Assembly: GCF_900109525.1 (NCBI RefSeq) | Contig: NZ_FOAN01000001.1 | Location: 868,001-932,000, forward strand | DNA: 64,000 nucleotides | Direction: 5' to 3' | Source: Allobosea lupini | Lineage (GTDB): Bacteria > Pseudomonadota > Alphaproteobacteria > Rhizobiales > Beijerinckiaceae | Position numbers and translations under genes: made by a program | Shown here: in pieces, positions 26,218 through 35,086 of the stretch | Numbering within the stretch: position 1 is the first letter of the stretch | Layout of the letters: every line of letters begins with the position of its first letter | Notes under the pieces: generated by a model | What the model saw: the letters and a program-made list of their open reading frames with translations, nothing else | Databases searched by the model: none | Told to the model about the DNA's origin: nothing

Positions 26218-26442
26218 TCAGTTGCGCCGGACGCGCTGATCGTTTCGTGCCTTCGCCGAACACGCGTCCGGCTCGTCAAGCGCTACCGGCGGTGGCGATG
26301 CCGCGATTCCGACCAGAGCGAACCCCCATGGATTTGCGGCCTGCGTCAGCGTCCTCGCGACGATCCGCGCCTGCGCGCTGGCATAGTCGGCAGCCTGATC
26401 GCTGACCCGGCCAGCGATCGCCTCGAACAACTGGAACATCAT
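26218..26442 (-). CDS. Small hypothetical protein
   Basis: A 74-residue protein opening MMFQLFEAIAGRVSDQAADY, largely an amphipathic helix, then a short hydrophobic patch (PWGFALVGIAA) and a polar tail. The start is well supported by GGAGG eight bases before the ATG. It has no cysteines apart from one near the end and no domain I recognise. It faces the SH3-domain gene at 26583 across a divergent promoter gap. Confidence 0.6.
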   Translation of the reverse strand: MMFQLFEAIAGRVSDQAADYASAQARIVARTLTQAANPWGFALVGIAASPPPVALDEPDACSAKARNDQRVRRN

Positions 26443-26582
26443 CGCTTTTGCCTCCGTGCCGCAGCGCGGCGTCGCAGGGACAACGCGCGAAAGCGGCACA
26501 GGTGCCACCGTACCGCGATAATCTCGGTGCCTTGCCCGGCGTCTTGCCGCATGCTGAGGCGCCTCGAACCAGGGGAAACGCC

Positions 26583-26885
26583 ATGATCCGCCCGGCCCTG
26601 CTCGTCCTGTCCGGCCTTCTGCTCCATCCAGGCGACGCCAGCGCCTCGCTGTTCTGCCTCGTCCCGGAAACGGCCGACGGGTTCGTCGCCCTGCGCGCCG
26701 CGCCGGGCGCGCAAAGCCGGCTGATCCTGCGCATGAGGGCCGGCGACGAGGTCCAGATCATCGAAGGCGGCCGCGGCGGCTGGAGCAAGGTCAGGCATTG
26801 GCCCGGCGATACCAGACTGGCGAAGGGCTATGAGGGCTTCAGCGAGGGCCATGTCGCGCGCCGTTTCCTCAGGGATTGCGGCTGA
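26583..26885 (+). CDS. Secreted SH3-like domain protein
   Basis: A 100-residue protein with a signal peptide (RPALLVLSGLLLHPGDASA) followed by a bacterial SH3-type fold: FVALRAAPGAQSRLILRMRAGDEVQIIEG and GWSKVRHWP. Two Cys (about residues 25 and 99) may form a disulfide in the periplasm. SH3_3 domains usually bind peptidoglycan or proteins of the envelope. An AGGGGAAAC ribosome site precedes the ATG. The partner is unknown. Confidence 0.75.
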   Translation: MIRPALLVLSGLLLHPGDASASLFCLVPETADGFVALRAAPGAQSRLILRMRAGDEVQIIEGGRGGWSKVRHWPGDTRLAKGYEGFSEGHVARRFLRDCG

Positions 26886-27037
26886 GCGGCGGGGCCGGGC
26901 CGCGGCCGAGTGCGGCCGCCTGCCGCATGAGCAAAAGCCCGCAACGGCAAGATTCTGTTAACGTAGTCCGTTCAAATGAGGTTCACAGAGTGAAGGTTAT
27001 CTTCATGATACTGGCACCAATTCATGGAGGCCCCGTC

Positions 27038-27187
27038 ATGACCTTGGACTGGCGCAACAGCCTGATGCTCGGCTTCATCGCGGCCGTGTTCGTCACCTGC
27101 CTGTTCGGCCCCTATATGATCTCGGTTATGCTCGGCGGGCTCGGCCTGACGTGCTATCTCACCAAGCAAGCCAGGCCCGGAGCCTGA
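27038..27187 (+). CDS. Very small membrane protein (49 residues)
   Basis: MTLDWRNSLMLGFIAAVFVT opens a 49-residue protein with two closely spaced hydrophobic helices and a basic C-terminus (TKQARPGA). A strong GGAGG lies nine bases before the ATG at 27038; another in-frame ATG at 27005 lacks one. Reverse genes follow 8 bp later. No family recognised. Confidence 0.6.
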   Translation: MTLDWRNSLMLGFIAAVFVTCLFGPYMISVMLGGLGLTCYLTKQARPGA

Positions 27188-27194
27188 GCCCGTC

Positions 27195-27824
27195 TCACGC
27201 CGCGAGCGCGAGGCGCTGAGCCAACCAATCCCGCACCAGCCCCAGATCGGCCTGTGACAGGCCGTGACCGGTCGGCAGGCTGCGATGCTCCACCGAAGCC
27301 CCCGCCCCGGAGAGCGCCGCCGCCAATCGCGCCGCATTCTCCTCCGGGATAATCGGATCGAAGCTGCCGGAAACGATCAGCACCGGCTTGGCCGCCAGCG
27401 TCACCACAGGCGGCTTGGCGAAAGGCGACATCGCCCGCAGCAGCACCGCTCCCGACAGCACCTGCGGCCGCAGCAGCAGCATCGCGGCTGCGATGTTGGC
27501 GCCGTTCGAGAAGCCGAGCGCGATCGGCGCCGGCAGCCCGTATTCCGCGCGCGCCTGCTCGACGAAATCGGCGAGCTCATGCGTCCGCCGGATGAGATCG
27601 TCCTCGTCGAAGACGCCCTCGGCCAGACGGCGGAAGAAGCGCGGCATGCCGGCCTCCAGCGTCCGTCCGCGCGGCGAGAGCAGCGCCGCGCCCGGCGCGA
27701 CGGTGCGCCCGAGCGGCAAGAGGTCGTTCTCGTCACCGCCGGTGCCGTGCAGCAGGAGGAGCGGCGCCGGGCCAGGCGCAGTCGCCGGCTCGAAGCGGTG
27801 GATGAAGGTTTCGGACGCACTCAT
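27195..27824 (-). CDS. Alpha/beta hydrolase, MhqD/YpfH-type carboxylesterase
   Basis: A 209-residue alpha/beta hydrolase with the full catalytic triad: nucleophile Ser in GFSNGAN, Asp in SGSFDPIIP and His in PTGHGLS. The oxyanion segment is LLHGTGGDENDLL. It follows the dioxygenase gene by 69 bp on the same strand with a GGAGGG ribosome site. In Bacillus MhqD and the MhqO dioxygenase are induced together by quinones, and that pair is reproduced here. Likely substrate: ester or thioester products of quinone or electrophile detoxification. Confidence 0.88.
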   Translation of the reverse strand: MSASETFIHRFEPATAPGPAPLLLLHGTGGDENDLLPLGRTVAPGAALLSPRGRTLEAGMPRFFRRLAEGVFDEDDLIRRTHELADFVEQARAEYGLPAPIALGFSNGANIAAAMLLLRPQVLSGAVLLRAMSPFAKPPVVTLAAKPVLIVSGSFDPIIPEENAARLAAALSGAGASVEHRSLPTGHGLSQADLGLVRDWLAQRLALAA

Positions 27825-27893
27825 GGCATCCCTCCTTTCACAGTGAACATCCAGCGAGGGGCGCCCCGCCCGAAGGCGGAGCGCATTCATTGA

Positions 27894-28826
27894 TCAGACC
27901 AGAGCCGGCAGGACGGCCTCGATCTCGGCGCGACGCATCTCGTACCGCGCCGGCAGCTTGAGCGCGCCGCCGAGGTCTTCTGCCGGCTCGTCGATGGCGA
28001 AACCGGGCGCGTCGGTCGCGATCTCGAACAGCACGCCGCCGGGCTCGCGGAAGTAGACGGAGCGGAAATAGTTCCGGTCCCTCTGCTCGGTGGGGCGCAG
28101 GCCGAAGGTTTCGGTCAGCGTCTTCACCATGCGGGCCTGCTCCGCGTCGTCGCCGGCGCGGAAGGCGACGTGATGAACCGAGCCCGCGCCCATCCTTGCG
28201 GGCAGGAAGCCACCGGCCGCGCGCAGGTCGACAACCCCGCCATGGTCGGTGCCCTCCGCCCGCATGCGGACGGTGTTGCCCTCGAGCCCGGCCTCGACGA
28301 AGCCGAACACGTCGCGCAGGATCGCGACGGTCGTCTCCGTCTTGTCGAGCAGCAGCGTGACGCCGTGGAAGCCGCGGATGGCGGATTCAGGCGGCACCTC
28401 GCCGTTGTCCCAGGCCGGCTCGCTCTCGCTGCCGGGCACGCCGACCAGCGCAAGCCGCATGCCGTCGGGATCGCGGAAGCTGAGCACCGTCTCGCCGAAG
28501 CGCTTCTGCGGGGCGTCATGGGCAACGCCGTTGGCGATTAGCCGATGCGTCCAGTAGCCGACCGCCGCCGCCGGGATGCGGAAGGCGGTCACTTCCGTCT
28601 CGCCGACGCCGAGCCGGCCGGGCGCGACATGCTCCCAGGGGAAGAAAGTCAGGATCGTGCCCGGATTGCCGCCGGCATCGCCGAAATAGAGGTGCCAGGT
28701 GGTCGGGTCGTCGAAGTTCACCGTCTTCTTGACCAGGCGCAGGCCGAGCACCCGGCTGTAGAAGTCGAGGTTGCGGCGCGCCGGCCCGGCGATTGCGGTG
28801 ACGTGGTGGATGCCGTTGATCTGCAT
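27894..28826 (-). CDS. Ring-cleaving dioxygenase of the glyoxalase fold, MhqO-like
   Basis: A 310-residue vicinal-oxygen-chelate protein with two glyoxalase modules. Metal ligands are visible in GIHHVTAIAG and IRGFHGVTLLL, in SVHHVAF, and as Glu in GVLFEIATD. Length and layout fit MhqO/MhqA-type dioxygenases that open hydroquinones. It is the first gene of a pair with the MhqD-like hydrolase and diverges from a DoxX gene. A dyad at 28908-28925 lies in the shared promoter region. Substrate is inferred by family. Confidence 0.88.
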   Translation of the reverse strand: MQINGIHHVTAIAGPARRNLDFYSRVLGLRLVKKTVNFDDPTTWHLYFGDAGGNPGTILTFFPWEHVAPGRLGVGETEVTAFRIPAAAVGYWTHRLIANGVAHDAPQKRFGETVLSFRDPDGMRLALVGVPGSESEPAWDNGEVPPESAIRGFHGVTLLLDKTETTVAILRDVFGFVEAGLEGNTVRMRAEGTDHGGVVDLRAAGGFLPARMGAGSVHHVAFRAGDDAEQARMVKTLTETFGLRPTEQRDRNYFRSVYFREPGGVLFEIATDAPGFAIDEPAEDLGGALKLPARYEMRRAEIEAVLPALV

Positions 28827-28907
28827 GACGATAGTCCTCCGGGCTGCGAGAAGCGGCCCTCGTTGACGCCAAGATGATTGCGGCTCGCCAAATTGCCAGA
28901 CCTCAAT

Positions 28908-28925
28908 CATTGCACCTGAGCAATG
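28908..28925. promoter_or_regulatory. Candidate LysR-type operator between mhqO-like and doxX genes
   Basis: CATTGC and GCAATG form a 6+6 dyad separated by six bases, containing the T-N11-A form of LysR boxes. A second, perfect palindrome (CAATTTGAATTG, 28943-28954) is 18 bp away. A LysR gene lies just beyond doxX, so it may control both directions. No binding data. Confidence 0.45.
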
Positions 28926-29011
28926 TCATAATCCTGAAATGCCAATTTGAATTGCGATGTCGAAATCGACATTCTCCGCCGCAGACCCAACCGGTCCTTC
29001 GGAGAAAGACC

Positions 29012-29437
29012 ATGATCGATACCCGTTTCGCCCCCTATGGCGCCCTCACATTGCGCGTTGCGCTCGGCGTCATGTTCATCGCCCACGCCTATCTGAAGTT
29101 CGCCGTCTTCACCGTTCCCGGCTTCACCGGCTTCCTCGGCCAGGTCGGCCTGCCCAGCTTCCTCGCCTGGCCGATCATCCTGGCTGAAGTTCTCGGCGGC
29201 CTTGCCATCCTGATCGGTTTCTATGGCCGCTATGTCTCGGTCCTGCTGCTGCCGATCCTGCTCGGCGCACTGTCCATCCACGCTCCCAATGGCTGGGTCT
29301 TCAATGCGCCGAACGGCGGCTGGGAATATCCTGCCTTCCTTGCTCTGGCCGCTGTCGCCCACGCCCTGATCGGCGATGGCGCGCTGGCGCTGCGCTCGGC
29401 CGGGCTGCCGGTCCCGGCCAAGCCCGCCTTGGCCTGA
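29012..29437 (+). CDS. DoxX-family membrane protein
   Basis: A 141-residue four-helix membrane protein with DoxX hallmarks (LRVALGVMFIAHAYLKF, EVLGGLAILIGFYGRYVSVLL). DoxX-like proteins often accompany quinone or thiol stress genes, in some cases as part of membrane oxidoreductase complexes. It is divergent from the MhqO/MhqD pair, has a clear GGAGAAAG ribosome site, and ends before a perfect hairpin at 29461-29493. Confidence 0.88.
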   Translation: MIDTRFAPYGALTLRVALGVMFIAHAYLKFAVFTVPGFTGFLGQVGLPSFLAWPIILAEVLGGLAILIGFYGRYVSVLLLPILLGALSIHAPNGWVFNAPNGGWEYPAFLALAAVAHALIGDGALALRSAGLPVPAKPALA

Positions 29438-29460
29438 GCCTCGGCAACCGTCACGACAGA

Positions 29461-29493
29461 ACGGGCGACAGGTTGCTCCAACCTGTCGCCCGT
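29461..29493 (+). terminator. Perfect 15-bp hairpin after doxX
   Basis: ACGGGCGACAGGTTG pairs perfectly with the following CAACCTGTCGCCCGT across a three-base loop. No T-run follows, so it is a strong structural terminator candidate rather than a textbook one, and it could also act upstream of the LysR gene. Confidence 0.55.
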
Positions 29494-29533
29494 ACCATGT
29501 ATCAGGGGTAGCTGACTCGCCCGGAGCCACCGC

Positions 29534-30490
29534 TTGCCGACCGCCGCCTCCTCTGTCGCCTGGGACGATTTCCGGCTGATCAAGGCCATCGCCGAGGCGC
29601 GCAGCCTGCCGGCAGCCGCCGAGCTGATCGGGCTCAACCATTCGACCGTCTTCCGCCGCCTCGGCCAGATCGAGGAGAGCCTGGGCACGCGCCTGTTCGA
29701 GCGGCATCGCTCCGGCTACGTGCCGACGCCGGCCGGCGAGGAGATGGCGGTCCTGGCCGAGCGGCTGGAGACCGACATCGCCGGCTTCACCCGGCGCCTT
29801 GCCGGCCGCGAGATCCTGCCGGCGGGTGAATTGCGCGTCACCACCAACGACACACTGCTGGTCGAGCTGCTGACGCCGCTCTTTGCCGCCTTCATGCGGC
29901 AATGCCCGGACATCAAGCTTGACGTCCTGCTCGGCAACCAGGCGCTCAACCTCAGCAAGCGCGACGCCGATGTCGCGATCCGTGCCACCGACAATCCGCC
30001 CGAAAACCTCATCGGCCGGCGCGCCGCCAAGATCGGCTGGGCGCTTTATGGCCGAAGCGTCGATTTCCCCGATTCAACACCGCAGGCCGAGGAGAGCTTG
30101 CGCGATCGCCCCTGGATCTCGCTCGGCGACCAGTTCGGCGCGTTCAAGGTGGTCCAGCACGTGCAGAAGATCGTCCCGGCCGAGCGGGTGATCTACAAGA
30201 TCAACACCGTGCTCGGGCTGACGGAAGCCGTCGAGGCCGGCATCGGGATTGGTTACCTGCCCTGCTTCATCGCCGACAAGCGGCCGGCGCTGCACCGGCT
30301 CGGGCCGCCGCAGGCGGGCTATGCCGCCGATCTCTGGCTTCTGACCCATCCCGACCTGCGCCACTCGCCGCGGGTGCGGCTCTTCCTCGATTTCATGGCG
30401 CAGGAACTGGCGAAGCTGCGGCCGCTTATGGAGGGCAGTTCGGCAGCGAGTGAGCCGGTCGTTGAAGCCGGGTCCGATCGAGATCTTTGA
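29534..30490 (+). CDS. LysR-family transcriptional regulator
   Basis: A 318-residue LysR protein. The N-terminal HTH (SLPAAAELIGLNHSTVFRRL, then SLGTRLFERHRSGYVPT) is complete and the C-terminal periplasmic-binding-like effector domain follows from about residue 92. The start is TTG at 29534; there is no ATG in a better position. It is 96 bp behind doxX and may control the doxX/mhqOD divergent unit through the dyad at 28908-28925. Effector unknown. Confidence 0.88.
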   Translation: MPTAASSVAWDDFRLIKAIAEARSLPAAAELIGLNHSTVFRRLGQIEESLGTRLFERHRSGYVPTPAGEEMAVLAERLETDIAGFTRRLAGREILPAGELRVTTNDTLLVELLTPLFAAFMRQCPDIKLDVLLGNQALNLSKRDADVAIRATDNPPENLIGRRAAKIGWALYGRSVDFPDSTPQAEESLRDRPWISLGDQFGAFKVVQHVQKIVPAERVIYKINTVLGLTEAVEAGIGIGYLPCFIADKRPALHRLGPPQAGYAADLWLLTHPDLRHSPRVRLFLDFMAQELAKLRPLMEGSSAASEPVVEAGSDRDL

Positions 30491-30503
30491 CTTGCGTCGG
30501 CTC

Positions 30504-30544
30504 TTCCGAAAACCGGATGCCACTTTTCGGGCCGATGCTCTAGG
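30504..30544. repeat. Dispersed repeat element, copy 1
   Basis: Contains CACTTTTCGGGCCGATGC (30521-30538), identical to 31823-31840, preceded by CCGAAAA that pairs with TTTTCGG (30506-30512 with 30524-30530). Two copies within 1.3 kb, each in a short intergenic gap, indicate a small dispersed hairpin element. Confidence 0.65.
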
Positions 30545-30552
30545 ATAACGCC

Positions 30553-30723
30553 ATGGAGCTCCTCATCCCCCTCATCGCGGGCCTGGCGCTGATCTGGCTG
30601 ATCGGCCGCGGCGTGCCCTGGGACGCCAAGCTGGTGACGATCGTCGTCACGCTGGCCGTCATCGTCGCGGTCGTCCTGCTCGAGCGCAACGGCCTCTGGC
30701 CCGAGGCCTTCCGGCGGCGCTGA
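30553..30723 (+). CDS. Small membrane protein (56 residues)
   Basis: MELLIPLIAGLALIWLIGRG opens a 56-residue protein with two helices (about 3-18 and 28-44) joined by VPWDAKLV and closed by a basic tail (EAFRRR). It begins just after the dispersed repeat and ends 26 bp before the convergent SMR gene. No strong ribosome site is seen, but coding quality is good across the full length. No family recognised. Confidence 0.55.
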   Translation: MELLIPLIAGLALIWLIGRGVPWDAKLVTIVVTLAVIVAVVLLERNGLWPEAFRRR

Positions 30724-30749
30724 GACGCCGGAAGGCGGGTACGGCGGGC

Positions 30750-31064
30750 TCAGGAGACGAGCTTCAACCCCACGATGCCGGCGACGATCAGGCCGACGCA
30801 AACGAGGCGCAGGGCCGTCGCCGGTTCGCCGAACAGGATGATGCCGAGGATGGCGGTGCCGATCGTGCCGATGCCGGTCCAGATCGCATAGGCCGTGCCG
30901 AGCGGCAGGCTCTTCAAGGCGAGACCGAGCAACCCGAGGCTCACCGCCATGCTGGTGACCGTCAGCACGGTCGGGACGAGGCGCGTGAAGCCGTGCGTGT
31001 ATTTCAGCCCGAAGGCCCAGCCGACTTCGAACAGGCCGGCGAAGAAGAGATAAGTCCAGGCCAT
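30750..31064 (-). CDS. sugE: SMR transporter, guanidinium exporter (Gdx/SugE)
   Basis: A 104-residue SMR protein of the SugE/Gdx branch. The N-terminal [20 protein letters not shown] with its membrane Glu, and the [19 protein letters not shown] signature, separate it from the EmrE branch. Gdx proteins exchange guanidinium for protons. The 5' region carries a two-hairpin guanidine-II riboswitch (31085-31149), which is strong independent support for that function. Ribosome site AAAGGAGGG. Confidence 0.92.
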   Translation of the reverse strand: MAWTYLFFAGLFEVGWAFGLKYTHGFTRLVPTVLTVTSMAVSLGLLGLALKSLPLGTAYAIWTGIGTIGTAILGIILFGEPATALRLVCVGLIVAGIVGLKLVS

Positions 31065-31084
31065 GGCGGCCCTCCTTTTGGAAG

Positions 31085-31149
31085 GGCGGGGTCGTCCACG
31101 CCTAGTGGCAAACGCAGGCCGCAAGCCTGCGGAGGTCGTCCTCGCCCGC
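31085..31149 (-). ncRNA. Guanidine-II (mini-ykkC) riboswitch
   Basis: On the minus strand two hairpins carry identical GGACGACC tips, each an ACGR tetraloop: 31129-31149 (GAGG-ACGA-CCTC with a lower GCG/CGC stem) and 31085-31102 (GGCGTGG-ACGA-CCCCGCC, one T-C mismatch). Two ACGR hairpins joined by a short linker directly before the ribosome site define the mini-ykkC class, which frees the ribosome site when guanidinium joins the loops. The regulated gene is the SugE/Gdx exporter immediately downstream, the usual partner. Confidence 0.88.
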
Positions 31150-31190
31150 TGATCTAGCGAGCCGGGAGCAAAGTTCAAGCACAGGCGCGC

Positions 31191-31799
31191 TCAACCGTCC
31201 TCGCCAACGGTCGCGCCGGCCAGGGCGCCATGCAGCAGACGGCGGCATTCGACCAGCTCGGAGAGTGTCGCCTTCAGGAACGCGAGGTCGTCGGCGTCGA
31301 CCAGCGGCTGGGCCGCGCGCGGCAAGGAGGACAGAAGCGCCTTCGCCGCGAAACCCGGCTCCATGGCAGGGGCATGCTGATGATGCTGCGTCGGCTGGGC
31401 CGCCGGCATCGCTTCGCCCCGCGGCGGCGCCATGTGGGCGGCTGCGGGTGGCTGGGCAGGCGCGTTGCCACCGACGATCTCGCCGCCGCGGCCGATCGCC
31501 TGGACGTAACGGGGCCCCTGCTCCTTCAGGATGCGCTGCAGGCCCTTGATCGTGTAGCCCTCGCCATAGAGCAGGCGGCGGATACCCTTGAGCAGGGCGA
31601 CATCGTCGGGCCGGTAATAGCGCCGGCCGCCGCCGCGCTTCAGCGGCTTGATCTGGGAGAAGCGCGTCTCCCAGAAACGCAGGACATGTTGGGGAATGTC
31701 GAGGTCTTCGGCGACCTCGCTGATGGTTCTGAATGCGTCTGGGCTCTTGTTATCCAATTCGGCCTCGAATCCGCTGCCGTGGAATTTTTGATCCTGCAT
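31191..31799 (-). CDS. MerR-family transcriptional regulator next to ihfA
   Basis: A 202-residue protein with an N-terminal MerR winged helix ([20 protein letters not shown] and [20 protein letters not shown]). A Pro/Ala/His-rich linker (about 100-150) follows, and a C-terminal helix ([13 protein letters not shown]). It lacks metal-binding cysteines. The plsX-fabH-ihfA-merR order is conserved in alphaproteobacteria, where this gene trails ihfA. Its target genes are not established. Confidence 0.88.
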   Translation of the reverse strand: MQDQKFHGSGFEAELDNKSPDAFRTISEVAEDLDIPQHVLRFWETRFSQIKPLKRGGGRRYYRPDDVALLKGIRRLLYGEGYTIKGLQRILKEQGPRYVQAIGRGGEIVGGNAPAQPPAAAHMAPPRGEAMPAAQPTQHHQHAPAMEPGFAAKALLSSLPRAAQPLVDADDLAFLKATLSELVECRRLLHGALAGATVGEDG

Positions 31800-31808
31800 C
31801 GGCCTAAT

Positions 31809-31840
31809 CCGAAACCGCACCCCACTTTTCGGGCCGATGC
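31809..31840. repeat. Dispersed repeat element, copy 2
   Basis: Shares the exact 18-mer CACTTTTCGGGCCGATGC with 30521-30538 and a similar CCGAAA/TTTCGG stem. It fills most of the gap between ihfA and the MerR gene. Confidence 0.65.
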
Positions 31841-31847
31841 GCCAGAG

Positions 31848-32162
31848 TCACTCTTCCTCACCCACGCCGTTCAATCCGTTGATCCGCGCCTTCATCACAT
31901 TGGACGGCTTGAACACCATCACGCGGCGCGGCTCGATCGGGACTTCGACGCCGGTTTTCGGATTACGCCCGATTCGCTCGCCCTTGTCGCGCACGACGAA
32001 CGAACCGAACGAGGACAATTTGACGTTTTCCCCACGTGCCACCGCATCGCAGATCTCGTCCAGCACCGCTTCGACCAGCTTGGACGACTCCGTCCGCGAC
32101 AGGCCGATCTTCTGATAGACGGCCTCGCACAGATCAGCCCGCGTAATCGTTTGCCCCGCCAT
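31848..32162 (-). CDS. ihfA: Integration host factor subunit alpha
   Basis: A 104-residue HU/IHF-family DNA-bending protein. Conserved features are [32 protein letters not shown] and the DNA-intercalating arm [20 protein letters not shown]. With IhfB it bends DNA at specific sites. ATG 32162 has a GGAGG 5 bases upstream; a TTG at 32174 is the only alternative. Located downstream of fabH as in related genomes. Confidence 0.95.
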   Translation of the reverse strand: MAGQTITRADLCEAVYQKIGLSRTESSKLVEAVLDEICDAVARGENVKLSSFGSFVVRDKGERIGRNPKTGVEVPIEPRRVMVFKPSNVMKARINGLNGVGEEE

Positions 32163-32364
32163 CAGCTCCTCCAAGGCGTTTCTTCAAACAGCGGCGTCCC
32201 TAATCAACCATCGCCCCATTGGAGGCGGACGCTAGGCGGCGAGGCGACTACGGTCAATCCTCGACACACCCGCACAGGTTGAAAAACGCGGAAATCCGCG
32301 CTGACGACCGCTAAGAAAATGTCATAAATCCAAAGTGCTTAGCCTGGGCGGCCCAACCGGGCCG

Positions 32365-33333
32365 CTACCAGCGGATCAGCGCCGACCCCCAGGTGAAGCC
32401 GCCGCCCATCGCCTCGATCAGGACGAGCTGGCCGGGCTTGATGCGGCCGTCCATATGGGCCTGCGCCAAAGCGAGCGGAATCGAGGCCGCCGACGTGTTG
32501 CCGTGCTGCCCGACGGTGACCACGACCCGGTCCTCGCTGATGCCGAGCTTGTGGGCGGTGGCGTCGATGATGCGGCGGTTGGCCTGATGCGGCACGAACC
32601 AATCGATGTCGGCGCCGCTGAGCCCCGTCTCCTCGAAAGTATGGCGCACCGTGTCGGCGAGATTGACCACGGCATGCTTGAAGACCTCGCGGCCCTCCAT
32701 GCGCAGGAAGCCCACGGTTTTGGTCGAGCCAGGCCCGCCATCGACATAAAGCTTGTTCATATAGCGGCCGTCGGAGCGGACATGGGTGGTCAGCACGCCG
32801 CGATCGGCGAGCGTGCCGGCGCCCTCCTCCGCCCGCAGCACGACGGCGCCGGCACCGTCGCCGAACAGCACGCAGGTGGCGCGGTCTTCCCAGTCGAGAA
32901 TGCGCGAGAAGGTCTCGGCGCCGATGACGATGGCGGTCCTGGCCGCACCGCTGGTCAGGAACTTGTCGGCGGTGGCGAGCGCGAAGACGAAGCCGGAGCA
33001 GACCGCCTGCAGGTCGAAGGCGGCGCCTTGCGTGATGCCGAGCGCGGCCTGGATCTGGGTCGCGGTCGCCGGGAAGGTGTGGTCGGGCGTCGCCGTCGCG
33101 ACGATGATGAGGTCGACCTCACTCGCCGGGATGGCGGCGTCGGCAAGCGCGGCCTGCGCAGCCTTCAGGCCGAGCGTGCTGGTGGTCTCGTCGTCAGCCG
33201 CGATGTGGCGGGCATGGATGCCGGTTCGCTGGACGATCCACTCGTCGCTGGTGTCGACCTTCTCAGCCAATTCGGCGTTGGTCATGATGCGCGCCGGCAG
33301 ATAGGAGCCGCAGCCGCGCAGGACGGATCGCAT
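32365..33333 (-). CDS. fabH: 3-oxoacyl-ACP synthase III (KAS III)
   Basis: A 322-residue KAS III that starts fatty acid synthesis by joining acetyl-CoA and malonyl-ACP. The active-site Cys is in [12 protein letters not shown], His in [11 protein letters not shown] and Asn in [12 protein letters not shown]. Length is standard. The start codon ATG 33333 is preferred over the TTG three codons upstream. It follows plsX by 24 bp. Confidence 0.96.
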   Translation of the reverse strand: MRSVLRGCGSYLPARIMTNAELAEKVDTSDEWIVQRTGIHARHIAADDETTSTLGLKAAQAALADAAIPASEVDLIIVATATPDHTFPATATQIQAALGITQGAAFDLQAVCSGFVFALATADKFLTSGAARTAIVIGAETFSRILDWEDRATCVLFGDGAGAVVLRAEEGAGTLADRGVLTTHVRSDGRYMNKLYVDGGPGSTKTVGFLRMEGREVFKHAVVNLADTVRHTFEETGLSGADIDWFVPHQANRRIIDATAHKLGISEDRVVVTVGQHGNTSAASIPLALAQAHMDGRIKPGQLVLIEAMGGGFTWGSALIRW

Positions 33334-33357
33334 TCTGGACAAGGACGTTTCTCTTCC

Positions 33358-34422
33358 CTACTCGCCGGCGGCGACTTGTGGGCTTGCCGGTGCTGAGCTG
33401 GGCCGCGCCGTCGCGGCCATCATCTCGCGTACCTTCGCCATCAGATTCTCGCGCGCCATCTCGTAGCCGAGTTCGGTCGCGCTGGCGAACCCGACGGCAT
33501 CCGTGCCGCCATGGCTCTTGATCACGATGCCTTCGAGCCCGAGGAACACGCCGCCATTGACCTTGCGCGGGTCCATCTTGTCCCTCAGCGCCGCGAAGGC
33601 GCCGCGGGCGAAAAGATAGCCGATCTTCGACATCAGTGAACGGCCCATCGCCGCGCGCAAGTATTCGCCGATCTGCTTGGCGGTGCCTTCGGCGGTCTTG
33701 AGGGCGATGTTGCCCGTGAAGCCCTCGGTGACGACGACGTCGACAGTGCCCTTTCCGAGATCGTCGCCCTCGACGAAGCCGTGATAATCGAGATGCGGCA
33801 GCGCGCTCTCGCGCAGGATCCGACCGGCTTCCTTGACCGCCTCGACGCCCTTGATCTCCTCGACGCCGACATTGAGCAGGCCGACGCTCGGCCGGTCGAT
33901 ATCGAGCACCACGCGCGCCATGGCCGCGCCCATCACGGCAAGATCGACCAGATGCTGAGCATCGGCTCCGATGGTGGCGCCGACATCGAGCACCACGCTC
34001 TCGCCGCGGACCGTCGGCCACAGGCAGGCGATCGCCGGGCGATCGACCTGCGGCATCGATTTCAGGCAGAACTTCGACATCGCCATCAGCGCGCCGGTGT
34101 TGCCGGCCGAGATCGTGACGTCGGCCTCGCCGGTCTTGGTGGCGTCGATGGCGCGCCACATCGACGACTTGTAGCGGCCATAGCGCAAGGCCTGGCTCGG
34201 CTTGTCGTCCATCTTCACCGAGACCTCGGTGTGGTGGAAGGTGGTGACGGCCTTCAGCTTCGGATGCGCGTCGAGCAGCGGCATGACCTCGCCCTCGTTG
34301 CCGAAGATCACGAATTTCGCGTCCGGGCGACGTTCGAGCGTGAGGGCGGCGCCCGGGATGACCACGGACGGACCGTGGTCCCCGCCCATGGCGTCAAGCG
34401 CGATTGTAACCGGGCGTGTCAT
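33358..34422 (-). CDS. plsX: Phosphate acyltransferase PlsX
   Basis: A 354-residue PlsX that converts acyl-ACP to acyl-phosphate for phospholipid synthesis. It begins with the family opening [21 protein letters not shown] (here [15 protein letters not shown]) and keeps [25 protein letters not shown] and [16 protein letters not shown]. The in-frame extension to 34509 is low in coding quality. It forms the plsX-fabH pair. Confidence 0.96.
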   Translation of the reverse strand: MTRPVTIALDAMGGDHGPSVVIPGAALTLERRPDAKFVIFGNEGEVMPLLDAHPKLKAVTTFHHTEVSVKMDDKPSQALRYGRYKSSMWRAIDATKTGEADVTISAGNTGALMAMSKFCLKSMPQVDRPAIACLWPTVRGESVVLDVGATIGADAQHLVDLAVMGAAMARVVLDIDRPSVGLLNVGVEEIKGVEAVKEAGRILRESALPHLDYHGFVEGDDLGKGTVDVVVTEGFTGNIALKTAEGTAKQIGEYLRAAMGRSLMSKIGYLFARGAFAALRDKMDPRKVNGGVFLGLEGIVIKSHGGTDAVGFASATELGYEMARENLMAKVREMMAATARPSSAPASPQVAAGE

Positions 34423-34534
34423 GCGGGGGTGATCGATTCCAGGGCCTGCGCCCCCTGCCGGGGGCGGCCGGGCGGCGGCGGACAATAGCGGGTTGGCCGC
34501 TCGCCGCAAGGGAAAGCGCGGAGGTTTCCGCCGG

Positions 34535-35086
34535 TCATGGCTCGCGCTTCAGCTGCAACAGGGCAGCAAAAGGCGATTCGGCCGGCGTCTCCGGGGCGGG
34601 CTCGCTGAACGCCACGCCGGGCTTGCGCGGATAGGGATCGAGCGACAGCGCCAGGAATTCGAGCGTGACCACACCCAGATCGATCGTGCCGTCGATTATC
34701 GGCTCCGGCGGCTCCTCTTCGTTGAGCAGCACCTCGATGTCGATTTCGTCGTCCTCGGACGGCTTCGCCATGGCGGCGATCTCGGCCTCCGGCGCGAAAT
34801 CGAGCTTGACCGGCACGTTGAGCTCGACCGGGAAGGGCTCGAGCGTGACGACGCAGTTCTGGTGCAGCCCCGCCTTGATCATGCCCTCGAGCTTGAGCCG
34901 CTCGCCATTGCGCGACAGCGTGTAGCTCGCCTTCAGCGCCTCGACCGAGGCGACGCCGAGATAGGTCGCGATTGCAGCAAGATCTGCCTGCTCAGGCGTG
35001 ACCACGACCGGTACCGGGCGCAAGGTGATGCTCTCGACGCGAATCGGACGGTGAAGGGGCAATTTGTCCTGAGGGGAAACGGTCAT
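34535..35086 (-). CDS. YceD/DUF177 family protein
   Basis: A 183-residue DUF177 protein with the conserved central [19 protein letters not shown] and the acidic stretch [20 protein letters not shown], then [24 protein letters not shown]. Homologues lie beside rpmF/plsX in many bacteria and are linked to 23S rRNA accumulation. Its start overlaps the end of the ubiquinol-cytochrome c chaperone gene by 4 bp (ATGA). Confidence 0.9.
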   Translation of the reverse strand: MTVSPQDKLPLHRPIRVESITLRPVPVVVTPEQADLAAIATYLGVASVEALKASYTLSRNGERLKLEGMIKAGLHQNCVVTLEPFPVELNVPVKLDFAPEAEIAAMAKPSEDDEIDIEVLLNEEEPPEPIIDGTIDLGVVTLEFLALSLDPYPRKPGVAFSEPAPETPAESPFAALLQLKREP

